Positions 53,209-63,558 of a stretch of 63,575 bases of DNA are shown piece by piece; positions within the stretch are counted from its first letter, which is position 1; the number at the start of each line of letters is the position of its first letter. The notes beneath the pieces were generated by a model. The model was not told the origin of the DNA. It searched no databases and saw only the letters and a program-made list of their open reading frames with translations. The translations under genes and the position numbers were made by a program. Source of the stretch: Planktothrix sp. PCC 11201 (GTDB taxonomy: Bacteria > Cyanobacteriota > Cyanobacteriia > Cyanobacteriales > Microcoleaceae); the NCBI RefSeq assembly GCF_900009135.1, contig NZ_LT797703.1, positions 1-63,575 of the forward strand, in the 5' to 3' direction.

Positions 53209-56200
53209 ATGGATGCTACTGAATATCAAGCACTTAATATCTTAATTATTGACGATTCTCCGATTAACCTGAAATATTTGGGGAAACTTCTAACGTTGCA
53301 GGGGTATCAAGTTCAATTGGCGAATTCTGGGGAATTGGGATTAAAGATGGCTGTAGAGACTTTGCCCAATTTAATCATATTGGATATTATGATGCCGGGT
53401 TTGGATGGGTATGAAGTCTGTCAACGCTTGAAAGCGGATATGACTACTCAGCATATTCCCGTTATTTTTGTGAGTGTAATTGAGGAAGTATCGGAAAAAG
53501 TAAAAGCGTTTCAAAGGGGCGCGGCGGACTATATCACCAAACCGTTACAAAAAGATGAAGTTCTAGCTCGAATTCACCATCAACTAACAATCCAAGGTTT
53601 ACATCATCAATTCAAAATTCAAAATCTTCAACTGAAAGCTGAAATAGAAGCTCGTCAACAACGGTCAGAAAAATTTTCTAAAGTTTTTTTAAACAGTCCG
53701 AATCCAATTACCTTAAGAACATACAAAGAGGGATGTTTTTTAGATGTTAACCCTAGTTTTCTCAAGACCTTTGGCTATCAAGAATCTGAAGTGATTGGTA
53801 AACGAGCGATAGACTTAAATTTGTGGCTGAATCCTCAAGATGAACAGGAGTTAATCCAAAAAATTCAACAGGGAAAACCCATTCATAATCAGGTCGTTGG
53901 GCAACGAACCAAAACCGGGGAAATTAAACAATTATTATTGTCAGAAGAACTGATTGTTTTAGAAACAAAAACTTATATTTTATCAATTTTTAATGATATC
54001 AGCGAAAAGAAAATATCGCAAAAAGACAAGAAAAAAATTGAAGAAGCATTAATCAAAAGTGAAAATAAATATCGGAATTTAGTTGAAACGTCTCAGGATA
54101 TTATTTGGTCAGTGAATTTACAAGGATATTATACCTTTGTGAGTCCGGCGGTGAAAACAATTATGGGATATGAACCGGAAGAAGTGATCGGGAAACTATT
54201 TTCCTATTTTGTCCCCCTGGATCAAGTCTCTTATGTTCAAAAGATATTTCAACCTATTTTAGCAGGTCAATCCTTAGTTAGAAATCATGTGATTAGTATA
54301 TCTAAAGAGGGAAAATGGGTGCATTTATTAGTGAATGCTTTTCCTGTTTATAGTTCCGAGGGAGATTTAATTGGGATCAGAGGTACAGCATCGGATATTA
54401 CGGAACACAAAACAACGGAACGAGCTTTACAACTAATTGTAGAAGGAACGGCTGCAAAAACAGGTCAAGAATTTTTTCGTTCCTGTGTTTACTATTTAGC
54501 TGAAGTTTTACAAGTGAATTATGCTGGCGTTTTTAAACTTTTAAAATCATCCCCGCCCCAATTAACTACCTTGGCGTTTTGGAATGGAAAAAACTGGCAA
54601 GATCATAGGGTTTATGAATTATCGGGAACCCCTTGTGATCAGGTGATTAAAATGGCTCAACCCTGTCATTTTAGTGAAAATGTCCAGATTTTATTTCCGA
54701 ATGATCCAGAGTTAGCTGAATTACAAGCTCAAAGCTATTGGGGAATTCCTTTATTTGATTCTAATCGAGACGTGATTGGGATATTAGTAATAATAGATAC
54801 CCAAAATAAACAACTGAATCTGAGTCAAGAATCCATTTTAAAAATTTTTGCAGAGCGGGCGGGTGCCGAACTAGAGAGGCAATTAGCAGAGGAATTACTG
54901 CAATATCGATCCCGCATGGATAACCTGCTGACCCATATTTCTCGGCTATTTATTAATGATACTATAGAAAATGCCATTCGTTATACCCTGCAAGAAGTTT
55001 GTCAGTTCCTTGACTGTGATTGGGCATTTATTTTTAATTCTAACTCTGAATTTGTGCCTTGGAAAATCACGGCCCAATGGTGGCAAACGGAACAACAAAG
55101 TGAACAGAATTATTGTCCAGTTTTATCCGGTCAAACTATTCCAGCTATTCATCAAAAATTACAACTGAAAAAAACTGAAATTCTAGCAATTTCCGATCTG
55201 GATCAGTTTCCCGATTTACTTTCCCAGGATCAAAGAACTCTAAGGCGTCTCAATTGTCAATCCCTGATTTTCATTCCCTTAATTAAAGGTGGAAAAGCTA
55301 AGGGATTTATGGGGATTATGAACTTCCATCGATGTACTGAATGGACATTAGAAATCCAGAATTGGTTGAAACTGGTGGGGGAATTAATTGCCATTCGTCA
55401 AACCACGGAAGAAACCCAACAGGCATTAGAACGGAGTAAAACCCGCTATCAAAATTTAGCGGATAATATACCCGGGATGATTTATCAATTTGTCTTACAT
55501 CCTGACGGTTCTATGAGTTTACCCTATGCCAGTTCAGGATGTTGGGATTTATATGGTTTATCTCCCGCCCAGGCGATGATTAATGTGCATCAATTATTTG
55601 AAAAAGTTCATCCTGAAGATTTTCAAGGAGTGTTCAATTCCATCTGTGATTCGGCTGAAAGTTTAAAGCCATGGAGTTATACCTGGCGGATTATTAATCA
55701 GGATGGTCAAATTAAATGGTTGCAGGGAAATGCCCGTCCTGAATCTCAACCAGATGGCAGCGTTTTATGGGATGGTTTAATTATTGATATTACCCAAACT
55801 AAACAGGCAGAAACCATACTGCGGGAAACAGCCCAGCGTCAACAAACCCAAGCGCGAATTATTGGTCGAATGCGTCAAACTCTGGATGCGGAGACAATTT
55901 TTGCCACGGCGACTCAGGAACTCCGTTATGAACTAAATAGTGATCGTGTGGGAATTTATCAGTTTAATTCCGATGGTCAAGGTCAATTTGTGGCAGAATC
56001 CTTGACATCAGGTTATCAACCCTTAATCTATCAATCGATTCAAGACTTACACTTTGATCCGAGCAGTTTTGAACCGGAAAATTGCGTTTTATCGAGTTTA
56101 AATCAGGAAGATAAAATTCAAGATACCTATCTTCGAGATATTCAAGAAGGAGTGCATCGTGATGGCTTGAGTTATTTGTGTATTTCTGATATTTACCAAG

Positions 56201-58053
56201 CTGGATTTCCCGATTGTTATTTACATTTATTGGAACAGATGCAGGTTAAAGCCTATTTAATTGTCCCGATTTTTTGTCAAATGGTGTCACCTACGGTGGA
56301 CGTTACACTCGAAAGTTCTACCACGGTTCGGGCTAAGTTAAAATTATGGGGACTGTTAGCGGTCTATCAACATTCAAGTCCCCGTCAGTGGCAAGCATCA
56401 GAAATTAATTTAGTGGTACAAATTGGTGCCCAATTGGGAGTGGCATTGCAACAAGTGGCTTTATTAACCCATACTCAACAACAATCAGAAGAACTTTCTC
56501 AAGCTAAGGAAGCTGCCGATGCTGCGAACCGGGCTAAAAGTGAATTTTTAGCAAATATGAGTCATGAATTACGCACTCCTCTGAATGCAATTTTGGGATT
56601 TACACAACTGATGAATCTTGATTCTAGCCTAGGTTCTGAACAACAAGAACAGATTGGGATTATTCATCGGAGTGGTAAACATTTATTAGCCTTAATTAAT
56701 GATATTCTGGAGATGTCTAAGCTAGAAGCCGACCAGATCAGCTTAAATCCGACTCGCTTTGATTTATTTCAAGGGTTAGATTATATTCAAGATTTACTCA
56801 AAACAAAAATTAAAGCATTAGGATTAGGATTTGAATTAGAACGGGCTGAAAATCTTCCTCAATGGATTATTACCGATGAAAATAAACTCAGACAAATTCT
56901 GTTGAATTGTTTGGGACATTTGATGAGTTGGACAGAATCGGGGACGCTTCGATTTCGAGTTAAACCCTTATTCCCCCCTTGGGAATCCTCGGGTTTGGAG
57001 TCCAATTATTCTACCCAAAATATTCGACTGGAATTTGAAATTGAAACCACTGTATCAAATAGACAATCCTGGGAAGTTCAGGATTTATTTAAACCCTTTA
57101 CATCGATTCAACGCAGTCTCACCTTCCACCATACAGAACAATTAAGTTTACCCATTAGCCAACAATTTCTGCACCTGATGGAAGGAACAATTATGATAGA
57201 ACATTCCTCAAATCAGGGGATAAAATTAAAGTTGGTAATTCCTGTCCAACTCCCCGAAATTTCACCGCAATCTCCGGTATTTTCCTCGGGAAAAATTATA
57301 GGTCTATCCCCGAATCAACTCAACTATCGTCTGTTGGTGGCTGAGGATCAAATTTCCACGGCTGCCCATCTGACTGAATTTTTGGAACAGATGGGTTTTA
57401 CCGTCCAGGAAGCAGAAAACGGGGATCAAGCTTTGACCCTTTGGCGGGTGTGGAAACCTCACTTAATTTTGATCAAAATGCGGATGCCGATTTTGAATGG
57501 TTATGAGGCGATTCAAAAAATTCGTCAGGAGGAATTTCCCTGGGAAAATCCCGTGGAGGGGTCGATCAATTCTGACGCCGAATTCGAGGGTGTCAACCCC
57601 CATCAAACGATTATTCTAGGGATGATTCCATCGGGGTCGGAGACGGATAAACAGTTGGCTTTATCGGTGGGTTGTGATGACTTTTTATATACTCCTTTTC
57701 CAGAGGATGAACTTTTAGACAAAATAGGTGAATATTTAAAGGTGCAGTATCAATATGCGCCCCCATTTTTATCTCAATCATCGGGATTACTTACCCAGTC
57801 CGATAGTGCTACTATGACTCAACCTCCGGTTTCTGCCACTCCCTCACAGATGATGCCGCTCGAATGGGTGGAACAACTCTATCATGCGGCGGCTCAATGT
57901 AGCGATCGCTTACTACTCCAGTTAATTAGTCAAATCCCTCCTGAATATGAAGCAACGGCTGAATATTTGAACCATTTAGTGGATAATTTTCGCTTTGATC
58001 AAGTGATGGAATGGGCAAAAAAACCTGAAGATTCTGCGAAAAACATACAATGA
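53209..58053 (+). CDS. Large hybrid sensor histidine kinase/response regulator, degenerate catalytic domain
   Basis: A 1614-residue cytoplasmic sensor. Domains by approximate residue: receiver 9-125 (phospho-acceptor D59 in [10 protein letters not shown]), PAS 155-270, PAS 283-402, GAF 410-560, GAF 575-725, PAS 740-865, GAF 885-1095, HisKA 1110-1175 with H1119 in MSHELRTPL, an ATPase-like domain 1215-1350, and a receiver 1370-1510. The ATPase lacks a recognisable N box (NCLGHL) and G boxes. The last receiver has K1423 where the Asp should be (LILIKMRMP). It overlaps the GGDEF-EAL gene by 4 bases. Confidence 0.9.
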   Translation: MDATEYQALNILIIDDSPINLKYLGKLLTLQGYQVQLANSGELGLKMAVETLPNLIILDIMMPGLDGYEVCQRLKADMTTQHIPVIFVSVIEEVSEKVKAFQRGAADYITKPLQKDEVLARIHHQLTIQGLHHQFKIQNLQLKAEIEARQQRSEKFSKVFLNSPNPITLRTYKEGCFLDVNPSFLKTFGYQESEVIGKRAIDLNLWLNPQDEQELIQKIQQGKPIHNQVVGQRTKTGEIKQLLLSEELIVLETKTYILSIFNDISEKKISQKDKKKIEEALIKSENKYRNLVETSQDIIWSVNLQGYYTFVSPAVKTIMGYEPEEVIGKLFSYFVPLDQVSYVQKIFQPILAGQSLVRNHVISISKEGKWVHLLVNAFPVYSSEGDLIGIRGTASDITEHKTTERALQLIVEGTAAKTGQEFFRSCVYYLAEVLQVNYAGVFKLLKSSPPQLTTLAFWNGKNWQDHRVYELSGTPCDQVIKMAQPCHFSENVQILFPNDPELAELQAQSYWGIPLFDSNRDVIGILVIIDTQNKQLNLSQESILKIFAERAGAELERQLAEELLQYRSRMDNLLTHISRLFINDTIENAIRYTLQEVCQFLDCDWAFIFNSNSEFVPWKITAQWWQTEQQSEQNYCPVLSGQTIPAIHQKLQLKKTEILAISDLDQFPDLLSQDQRTLRRLNCQSLIFIPLIKGGKAKGFMGIMNFHRCTEWTLEIQNWLKLVGELIAIRQTTEETQQALERSKTRYQNLADNIPGMIYQFVLHPDGSMSLPYASSGCWDLYGLSPAQAMINVHQLFEKVHPEDFQGVFNSICDSAESLKPWSYTWRIINQDGQIKWLQGNARPESQPDGSVLWDGLIIDITQTKQAETILRETAQRQQTQARIIGRMRQTLDAETIFATATQELRYELNSDRVGIYQFNSDGQGQFVAESLTSGYQPLIYQSIQDLHFDPSSFEPENCVLSSLNQEDKIQDTYLRDIQEGVHRDGLSYLCISDIYQAGFPDCYLHLLEQMQVKAYLIVPIFCQMVSPTVDVTLESSTTVRAKLKLWGLLAVYQHSSPRQWQASEINLVVQIGAQLGVALQQVALLTHTQQQSEELSQAKEAADAANRAKSEFLANMSHELRTPLNAILGFTQLMNLDSSLGSEQQEQIGIIHRSGKHLLALINDILEMSKLEADQISLNPTRFDLFQGLDYIQDLLKTKIKALGLGFELERAENLPQWIITDENKLRQILLNCLGHLMSWTESGTLRFRVKPLFPPWESSGLESNYSTQNIRLEFEIETTVSNRQSWEVQDLFKPFTSIQRSLTFHHTEQLSLPISQQFLHLMEGTIMIEHSSNQGIKLKLVIPVQLPEISPQSPVFSSGKIIGLSPNQLNYRLLVAEDQISTAAHLTEFLEQMGFTVQEAENGDQALTLWRVWKPHLILIKMRMPILNGYEAIQKIRQEEFPWENPVEGSINSDAEFEGVNPHQTIILGMIPSGSETDKQLALSVGCDDFLYTPFPEDELLDKIGEYLKVQYQYAPPFLSQSSGLLTQSDSATMTQPPVSATPSQMMPLEWVEQLYHAAAQCSDRLLLQLISQIPPEYEATAEYLNHLVDNFRFDQVMEWAKKPEDSAKNIQ

Positions 58054-59840
58054 TTGAGAACCAAACTGAGATTTATAAAGGCAATATTTTGATTATCGAC
58101 GATAATCCTGAAAATTTGCGTTTACTATCGAGAATGTTGATCCGCCGCGGCTATGAAGTCCGTCAAGCTTTAAATGGAATCATTGCCTTGAGGGCGATTG
58201 AAATTCAACTACCTGATATTGTTTTATTAGATATTATGATGCCCCAGATGGATGGGTATGAGGTGTGTAAACAGATTAAAAATAATCCTGAAACCGCCGA
58301 TATTCCAGTGATTTTTTTAAGTGCTTTAGATGAAGTTCAAAATAAAATTAAAGGCTTTGCGGCTGGGGGGGCTGATTATATTACTAAACCGTTTCAATTT
58401 GATGAGGTTTTAGTCCGGGTTCAAAATCAATTATCGTTACAATTTGCTCGACAAAGAATTGTGAAATTGAACACAGAATTAGAACAACGGGTGAAAGAAC
58501 GTACCCAAGAACTGGAAAATGTTCATGCTCAATTACTGAAAAAAGCCCTTTATGATGAGTTGACGACCCTGCCCAATCGAGTCCTATTTATTCAACATTT
58601 GGAATCGACTATTAAACAATTACAAGATCATCCCAATCATCTCTTTGCGGTGTTATTTTTGGATTGCGATCGGTTTAAAGTGATTAATGATTCTTTGGGA
58701 CATTCCGTTGGGGATCAATTATTAGTTGCTATTGCCCAACGGTTAAAATCTACCCTATCCCATACTGATATTTTATCCCGGTTTGGGGGAGATGAATTTG
58801 CGATTTTATTAACGGATTTAACCGAACCTGAAATCCCTATTCAAACGGCGGAGAAAATTATTGCTATTTTGGCGGAACCCTTTTCTATTCTATCCTATCC
58901 AATTTATATTAATGCCAGTATTGGAGTGGCTTATAGTCAACCGGAATATACCCGACCGGAACAAATTTTACGCGATGTGGATACGGCTATGTATCGGGCA
59001 AAATCCCGAGGTATTTCCTGTTATCAAGTTTTTGATCCTAGTATGTATAAAAATGCCCTATCTTTTTTACAGCTTGATGCGGATTTACGCACGGCAATCA
59101 AAGAACAACAACTGGGAGTCAATTATCAGCCGATTATTGCGTTGAAAACCGGTAAAATTGTGGGATTTGAAGCCTTGGTTTGTTGGGAGCACCCCCAACG
59201 GGGTTTAATCTCTCCTAATGAGTTTATTCCTGTAGCTGAAGAAACGGGTTTAATTACGGAAATTGGTAATTTTGTTTTGCGACAAGCTGGAGAACAGATC
59301 TATCATTGGCAACAACGATTTTCGGAAATTCCCTTAACTATTAGTATTAATCTCACCCCTCGACAATTTAGCCAAAACAACTTAATTTCTCAACTGGATC
59401 AAATTGTTGAACAAACCCATCTGAATTATAACTGTTTAAAATTGGAAATCAAAGAAAGTGCCATTATGAATAATGTTAAAACCGCACAAATTATATTAAA
59501 TCAGTTACGACAACGGGAAATTCAAATCAGTTTAGATGATTTTGGCACGGGATATTCTTCTTTGAGTTATCTGCATTCATTTCCCGTTGATACCTTGAAA
59601 ATTGACCGTTCTTTTATTGGGGAATTAGACGAAGATCCTCAACAATTTGGCCTGGTTCCCGTGATTATTAATATTGCTCAAAAAATGGGAATGAATGTTA
59701 TTGCAGAAGGCATAGAAACCGCCCAACAACTAAAAAAATTAAGACAGTTAAATTGTGATTTTGGCCAGGGTTATTTCTTCTGCGCCCCACTCAACCCGGA
59801 ACAAGCTGTTAACCTACTCCTATCATCGCCCCAATGGTAA
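58050..59840 (+). CDS. Response regulator with GGDEF and EAL domains
   Basis: A 596-residue c-di-GMP protein. Residues 10-128 are a receiver with D61; 136-165 is a coiled-coil linker; the GGDEF domain has an intact motif at 246-250 ([11 protein letters not shown]); the EAL domain has EAL at 374-376 plus [10 protein letters not shown] and LKIDRSFI. Both enzymatic sites look usable, so it may synthesise or degrade c-di-GMP. The inhibitory RxxD site before GGDEF reads SHTD, so product feedback may be absent. Translation is coupled to the kinase gene (ATGA overlap). Confidence 0.95.
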   Translation: MIENQTEIYKGNILIIDDNPENLRLLSRMLIRRGYEVRQALNGIIALRAIEIQLPDIVLLDIMMPQMDGYEVCKQIKNNPETADIPVIFLSALDEVQNKIKGFAAGGADYITKPFQFDEVLVRVQNQLSLQFARQRIVKLNTELEQRVKERTQELENVHAQLLKKALYDELTTLPNRVLFIQHLESTIKQLQDHPNHLFAVLFLDCDRFKVINDSLGHSVGDQLLVAIAQRLKSTLSHTDILSRFGGDEFAILLTDLTEPEIPIQTAEKIIAILAEPFSILSYPIYINASIGVAYSQPEYTRPEQILRDVDTAMYRAKSRGISCYQVFDPSMYKNALSFLQLDADLRTAIKEQQLGVNYQPIIALKTGKIVGFEALVCWEHPQRGLISPNEFIPVAEETGLITEIGNFVLRQAGEQIYHWQQRFSEIPLTISINLTPRQFSQNNLISQLDQIVEQTHLNYNCLKLEIKESAIMNNVKTAQIILNQLRQREIQISLDDFGTGYSSLSYLHSFPVDTLKIDRSFIGELDEDPQQFGLVPVIINIAQKMGMNVIAEGIETAQQLKKLRQLNCDFGQGYFFCAPLNPEQAVNLLLSSPQW

Positions 59841-60004
59841 TCGGTGATCAGTAATCAGTGATCAGTCATCAGTGTAGAAGGTAAAATTTATCAGTCTGTT
59901 CCTAATTAGTAATTAGTAATTACTATCAACTCTGATACTGATCACTGATTATGGTTGACCGATCATTGATCAACTCTTACACTGATAACTGATAACTAAT
60001 AACT
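59838..60004. repeat. Short tandem repeat array after the GGDEF-EAL gene
   Basis: Repeated TCAGTGATCAGT, TAGTAATTA and ACTGATAACTGATAACTAAT units fill the space up to the TnpB element. They are the same repeat family as at 18005 and 53056. Confidence 0.7.
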
Positions 60005-60085
60005 GTAAAGTCTGGGGAATTTATTCCCCGTGAATATTTCTCCAATTTATGCTAACATAAGGTAGGTCGAAAAAAGGAGATTTCT

Positions 60086-61300
60086 ATGATAGTTCTGGAA
60101 TATAAGTGCCAAGGCAAACCCAATCAATATAAAGCGATTGATGAAGCAATTCGCACCACCCAATTCATTCGCAATAAAGCAATTAGATATTGGATGGATA
60201 ATTCAAGAGAATTAAAGATTGATAGATTTGCCTTAAATAAATATTCTACAACTCTTAGAAATGAATTCCCCTTTGTTGCCGACTTAAATTCAATGGCAGT
60301 CCAATCCGCCACCGAGCGAGGATGGTCTGCCATTAGTCGTTTTTACGACAATTGTAAGAAAAACATTTCCGGCAAAAAAGGATATCCCAAATTCCAAAAA
60401 GATTGCCGTTCCGTTGAATATAAAACATCGGGATGGAAATTACACCCAACCAAAAGACAAATTACCTTAACGGATAAAAACGGGATTGGTAAACTCAAAT
60501 TATTGGGTAAATGGGATATCCAAACCTACAATATTAAGGACATAAAACGGGTGCGTTTAATTCGTCGTGCCGATGGATATTACGCACAATTTTGTCTGAA
60601 TATTAATGTCACCGATATTCAACCCAAAACCGGAAAGGAAATAGGACTTGATGTTGGTATTGAGTCGTTTTACACAGACTCCAATGGATATCAAGAAGTT
60701 AATCCTAAGTTTTTGAGAAAAGCTGAACAATCAATTAAGCAATCTCAGAAACAAATCTATAAAAAAGTTAAAGGTTCATCGGGGAGACGGAAAGCTAGAA
60801 AAGTTTATGCAAAAAAACACTTAAAAGTAAGTAGACAACGGAATGAACACGCAAAGAGAATTGCGCGTAACGTATGCACATCTAACGATGTAGTAGTCTA
60901 TGAAGATTTAAGTGTTAGAAATATGGTTAAAAACCATTGTTTAGCTAAATCAATTAGCGACGCAAGTTGGTATTTATTTCGGCTATGGATAGAATATTTT
61001 GCGTCTAAATTTGATAAATTAGCAATTCCGGTTGCACCCCATTACACTTCACAGAAATGTTCTAATTGTGGGGTAATAGTGAAAAAATCTCTATCAACCC
61101 GCACCCATGTTTGTAATTGTGGATGTGAGTTGCATAGAGATACAAATGCTGCAATTAATATTCTAAATCTTGGTAAACAAGCTAGGGGAGGGCATCCCCA
61201 AAGTAACGCTAATGGACTGGAAACCTCTACTCCTCTTGATGAAAGTCTGGTCGAGCAAGTGTCCAGGTTGAAGTTAGAATCTCAGTGTATTCAGACCTGA
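60086..61300 (+). CDS. tnpB: TnpB, RNA-guided RuvC nuclease of an IS605-type element
   Basis: A 404-residue TnpB with an intact RuvC triad: D189 in EIGLDVGIESF, E273 in VVVYEDLSVRN and D352 in CELHRDTNAAINIL. The zinc finger CSNCGVIVKK...HVCNCGC is complete (C325, C328, C343 and C345 or C347). AAGGAGA precedes the ATG. TnpB proteins use an omega RNA copied from the right end of the element to cut matching DNA. No tnpA is present, so transposition would need a partner elsewhere. Confidence 0.94.
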   Translation: MIVLEYKCQGKPNQYKAIDEAIRTTQFIRNKAIRYWMDNSRELKIDRFALNKYSTTLRNEFPFVADLNSMAVQSATERGWSAISRFYDNCKKNISGKKGYPKFQKDCRSVEYKTSGWKLHPTKRQITLTDKNGIGKLKLLGKWDIQTYNIKDIKRVRLIRRADGYYAQFCLNINVTDIQPKTGKEIGLDVGIESFYTDSNGYQEVNPKFLRKAEQSIKQSQKQIYKKVKGSSGRRKARKVYAKKHLKVSRQRNEHAKRIARNVCTSNDVVVYEDLSVRNMVKNHCLAKSISDASWYLFRLWIEYFASKFDKLAIPVAPHYTSQKCSNCGVIVKKSLSTRTHVCNCGCELHRDTNAAINILNLGKQARGGHPQSNANGLETSTPLDESLVEQVSRLKLESQCIQT

Positions 61301-61309
61301 GAGTGTCAA
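61150..61309 (+). ncRNA. Predicted omega RNA region of TnpB
   Basis: In known TnpB systems the omega RNA scaffold is the 3' part of tnpB plus the right end, and its guide is the flanking host DNA. Here the scaffold would end at about 61309 after the CTCAG/CTGAG stem. The guide would be the phoD-derived sequence starting TATCAAGTTACG at 61310. The 5' limit is arbitrary. Confidence 0.4.
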
Positions 61310-62776
61310 TATCAAGTTACGGATGCCAGTCAAAATCAACTCTCGGGTAAATTTCAAACCTCCGATCCCCTAGGAACCCGCAATGGTTTACGGTTTGGGG
61401 TATCCGGCGACCTACAGGGCAATTTAGCCCCCTTTGTTTCTCTGAAAAATGCCGATCAACGCAATTTAGACTTTTTTGTCCAACTCGGAGATATGTCGGA
61501 GGCAGATGCAGTTTCCTCCGCTATCCCCGGGGTCACTCAAGCCAAAACCCTAGAGGAGTTTCACCTCAAACAAAATGAAATCTACTCTCAACGCTATGGG
61601 TTAAACCCTTGGGCTGATTTACGGGCCAGTACGTCGGTTTATGCCACCTGGGATGATCACGAATTAACCAATGATTTCGCAGGTGGTGCTACCCCGGCAA
61701 AATCCCCCCAGAAACAGGATATTTTTGGTAAGGAGACCACTGGATATGTAAACGATACTCCCGTGTTTGATGCTGCGTTACAGAGCTTCCAAAACTATTT
61801 CCCCGTGCGAAATGAATATTATGGCAATACCAACGATCCTCGCACCGCAGAAGAACGGAAACTCTATCGTAACAATAACTTTGGCAGTGATGCGGCTACT
61901 TTTGTTTTAGATGTGCGATCGTTTCGGGATGCACCCTTACCCTTTGTAGCTGAAGATGCGGATCAAACCAAAATTGATCAAACCTTGAGTGATGCTTTTG
62001 ATCCTAACCGGACGATGTTAGGAGAAGCTCAGTTTAAACAGTTAAAGGATGATTTACTCGTGGCTCAAAATGACGGAGTGACCTGGAAATTCGTGATGTC
62101 AACGGTTCCCATGCAGCAATTTGGGATTCCGACTATTGGAGAACGTTGGGAAGGGTTTGCCACCGAAAGACGAGATTTACTCAATTTTATTCAAGAAAAT
62201 CAGATTAAAAATGTCGTGTTTGTCACCGGAGATTTTCATGGCAATGTGGTGAATAATGTCATGAATCAACAGGCGGTGGATCAACCCGTAACCCCAACGG
62301 GGGTGTTTGATGTGATGATTGGCCCCGTGGGAATTCAGTTAACGGTTCCGTTTCTTCCTGCACCCTTTAATCAAACCTTTGCAGCACCCTTTGGCCCCGC
62401 GACGATTGGGTTTACACCCGCGAGTTTATTAGCCAAACAATCGAAATCCCAGGCGGAATATTTAGCATTGACCGACCGAGAAGAAAAGGATCAATATGTG
62501 CGGGATGTTTTGGACTATCGCACCGAAACCCTGTTAAATTACGATCCGATGGGTTTGGAAAATTCCCCGATTGATGAAACCTTACTACAGGGGAGCTACG
62601 TTAACACCCATACCTACGGTTGGACGGAGTTTGAGATTGCCCCTAATACGGGTGTTTTAACCGTTACTAGCTATGGGGTTAATCCTTACAGCGAAGCTCA
62701 ACTTTTAGCCAATCCTAACCCGATTCTGAGTTCTGAACCCTTTATTGCCAGTCAGTTTCAGGTTAAGCCCTTTTAA
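61304..62776 (+). pseudogene. phoD: 5'-truncated PhoD-like alkaline phosphatase
   Basis: The frame is open from the end of the TnpB element (YQVTDASQNQLSGKFQTSDP, then GLRFGVSGDLQGNLAPFVSLKNA) to 62776, about 490 codons, and matches PhoD from the end of its N-terminal domain onward. The metal-binding FFVQLGDM, WDDHELTND, VLDVRSFRD and FVTGDFHGNVV motifs are present. The signal peptide and first domain are missing and not found upstream of the element. The first usable ATG (61493) lies after the LGD motif, so a product from it would lack that metal ligand. Phosphorus scavenging by this copy is probably lost. Confidence 0.82.
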
Positions 62777-62791
62777 TATCCCTTGACTCCC

Positions 62792-62819
62792 GTAGGGACG
62801 TGCCATAGCACCTCTCTAC
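62792..62819. repeat. Degenerate REP-like palindrome
   Basis: GTAGGGACGTGCCATAGCAC then CTCTCTAC: an imperfect dyad between convergent phoD and folB, related to 27888-27915. Confidence 0.6.
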
Positions 62820-62825
62820 CAGGGA

Positions 62826-63176
62826 CTAACGGGTGATATCAATTTGGATTTTGCCACTAAAATCGGGAATGGGGGGGGCGGGTTTGGTTAACTGTACCCG
62901 CACTTTTTCCACTCGGGGTTGTTGTAATAGGGTGTCGGTAATTTCTGTGGCTAATCGTTCTAAGAGGGCGAATTTGCTGGTTTTAATCACGTTCTCAACG
63001 GTTCTGATGGTCTGGCGATAGTCGAGGGTATCGGCGATCGCATCACTACTCCCCACGGGTCTTAGATCTAACCACAGGGTGATATCGGCTTCAAACCATT
63101 GTCCCAAAACCTGTTCTTCGGGTAAATATCCGGTATAACCGTAGCTGCGAATCCCTGAAATGTGGATTGAGTCCAT
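62826..63176 (-). CDS. folB: Dihydroneopterin aldolase
   Basis: A 116-residue FolB of folate synthesis, cleaving dihydroneopterin to 6-hydroxymethyl-dihydropterin and glycolaldehyde. It starts MDSIHISGIRSYGYTGYLPEEQVLGQWFEADITLWLDL, with the family's Tyr and Glu positions. SDAIADTLDYRQTI and LLERLATEITDTLL follow, and VEKVRVQLTKPAPPIPDF closes the active site. ATG 63176 is chosen over 63206. Confidence 0.93.
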   Translation of the reverse strand: MDSIHISGIRSYGYTGYLPEEQVLGQWFEADITLWLDLRPVGSSDAIADTLDYRQTIRTVENVIKTSKFALLERLATEITDTLLQQPRVEKVRVQLTKPAPPIPDFSGKIQIDITR

Positions 63177-63231
63177 AATTCCCAAAATAAAATGATATTT
63201 TCTCAAGAATATGCTACATTAATAAAAGTGT

Positions 63232-63304
63232 GGGTATGTAGCTCAGTGGATAGAGCATCAGGTTCCGGTCCTGAGGGTCGGGGGTTCGAGTCCCTCCATA
63301 CTCG
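63232..63304 (+). tRNA. tRNA-Arg (CCG)
   Basis: A 73-nt tRNA. The acceptor GGGTATG pairs with CATACTC (one G-T), discriminator G. The anticodon stem TCAGG/CCTGA encloses TTCCGGT with anticodon CCG. The T-arm is GGGGGTTCGAGTCCCTC. A T6 run follows immediately. CCA is not encoded. Confidence 0.95.
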
Positions 63305-63327
63305 TTTTTTTAAAGTCGCTTGTAACT

Positions 63328-63399
63328 CGTATACAGAGGGATTCTCACCCCGACCCTCAGCATCAAAACCTGATGCTCTATCCACTGAGTTATCCAGAA
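63328..63399 (-). pseudogene. Decayed tRNA-Arg-like copy in inverted orientation
   Basis: The minus strand contains AACTCAGTGGATAGAGCATC, then AGGTTTTGATGCTGAGGGTC and GGGGTGAGAATCCCTCTGTA. That is nearly the D-arm, anticodon arm and T-arm of the adjacent tRNA-Arg. The anticodon loop has changed (TTTTGAT), the lowest stem pair is G-G, and the acceptor ends (TTCTGGA and TGTATAC) do not pair. It is therefore a pseudo-tRNA, not a second gene. Confidence 0.7.
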
Positions 63400-63437
63400 T
63401 CTATCCATTCCCATGATATTCGATAGGATTCTGGATA
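63391..63437. repeat. 11-bp inverted repeat beside the pseudo-tRNA
   Basis: TATCCAGAATC (63391-63401) and GATTCTGGATA (63427-63437) are perfect inverted copies, with partial CTATC/GATAG continuation inside. The left arm overlaps the 5' end of the pseudo-tRNA. Confidence 0.7.
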
Positions 63438-63519
63438 GATTACTTTTTACCTATCCATACAAACATTTAATCTAAAACCCTAAATAATTAATTTTTACTT
63501 ATACCCTCAAAACTTAAAA

Positions 63520-63558
63520 ATCCCATTAACACATAAATTTAAAAGTGTCAAATGGGAT
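63520..63558. repeat. Inverted repeat near the window end
   Basis: ATCCCATT-AACAC ... GTGTC-AAATGGGAT forms a stem with 8 plus 4 pairs around an AT loop. There is no flanking gene in view; it could be a terminator for something beyond the window. Confidence 0.5.

Larger units (their letters stand above)
60014..61309 (+). mobile_element. IS1341-type (IS200/IS605 group, tnpB-only) insertion sequence
   Basis: A tnpB gene without tnpA. A left subterminal hairpin GGGGAAT-TT-ATTCCCC lies at 60014-60029. At the right end a stem CTCAG (61281-61285) / CTGAG (61297-61301) overlaps the end of tnpB, followed by GTGTCAA to 61309. The next base continues a phoD reading frame, which sets the right boundary; the left boundary is approximate. 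Confidence 0.7.

Noticed and set aside
60086-61300. TnpB gene as a Cas12 or IscB effector
   Set aside because: No CRISPR array, no HNH domain, and a length and zinc finger typical of IS605 TnpB.
63328-63399. Second functional tRNA on the minus strand
   Set aside because: The acceptor ends do not pair and the anticodon stem has a G-G mismatch, so it is treated as a pseudo-tRNA.
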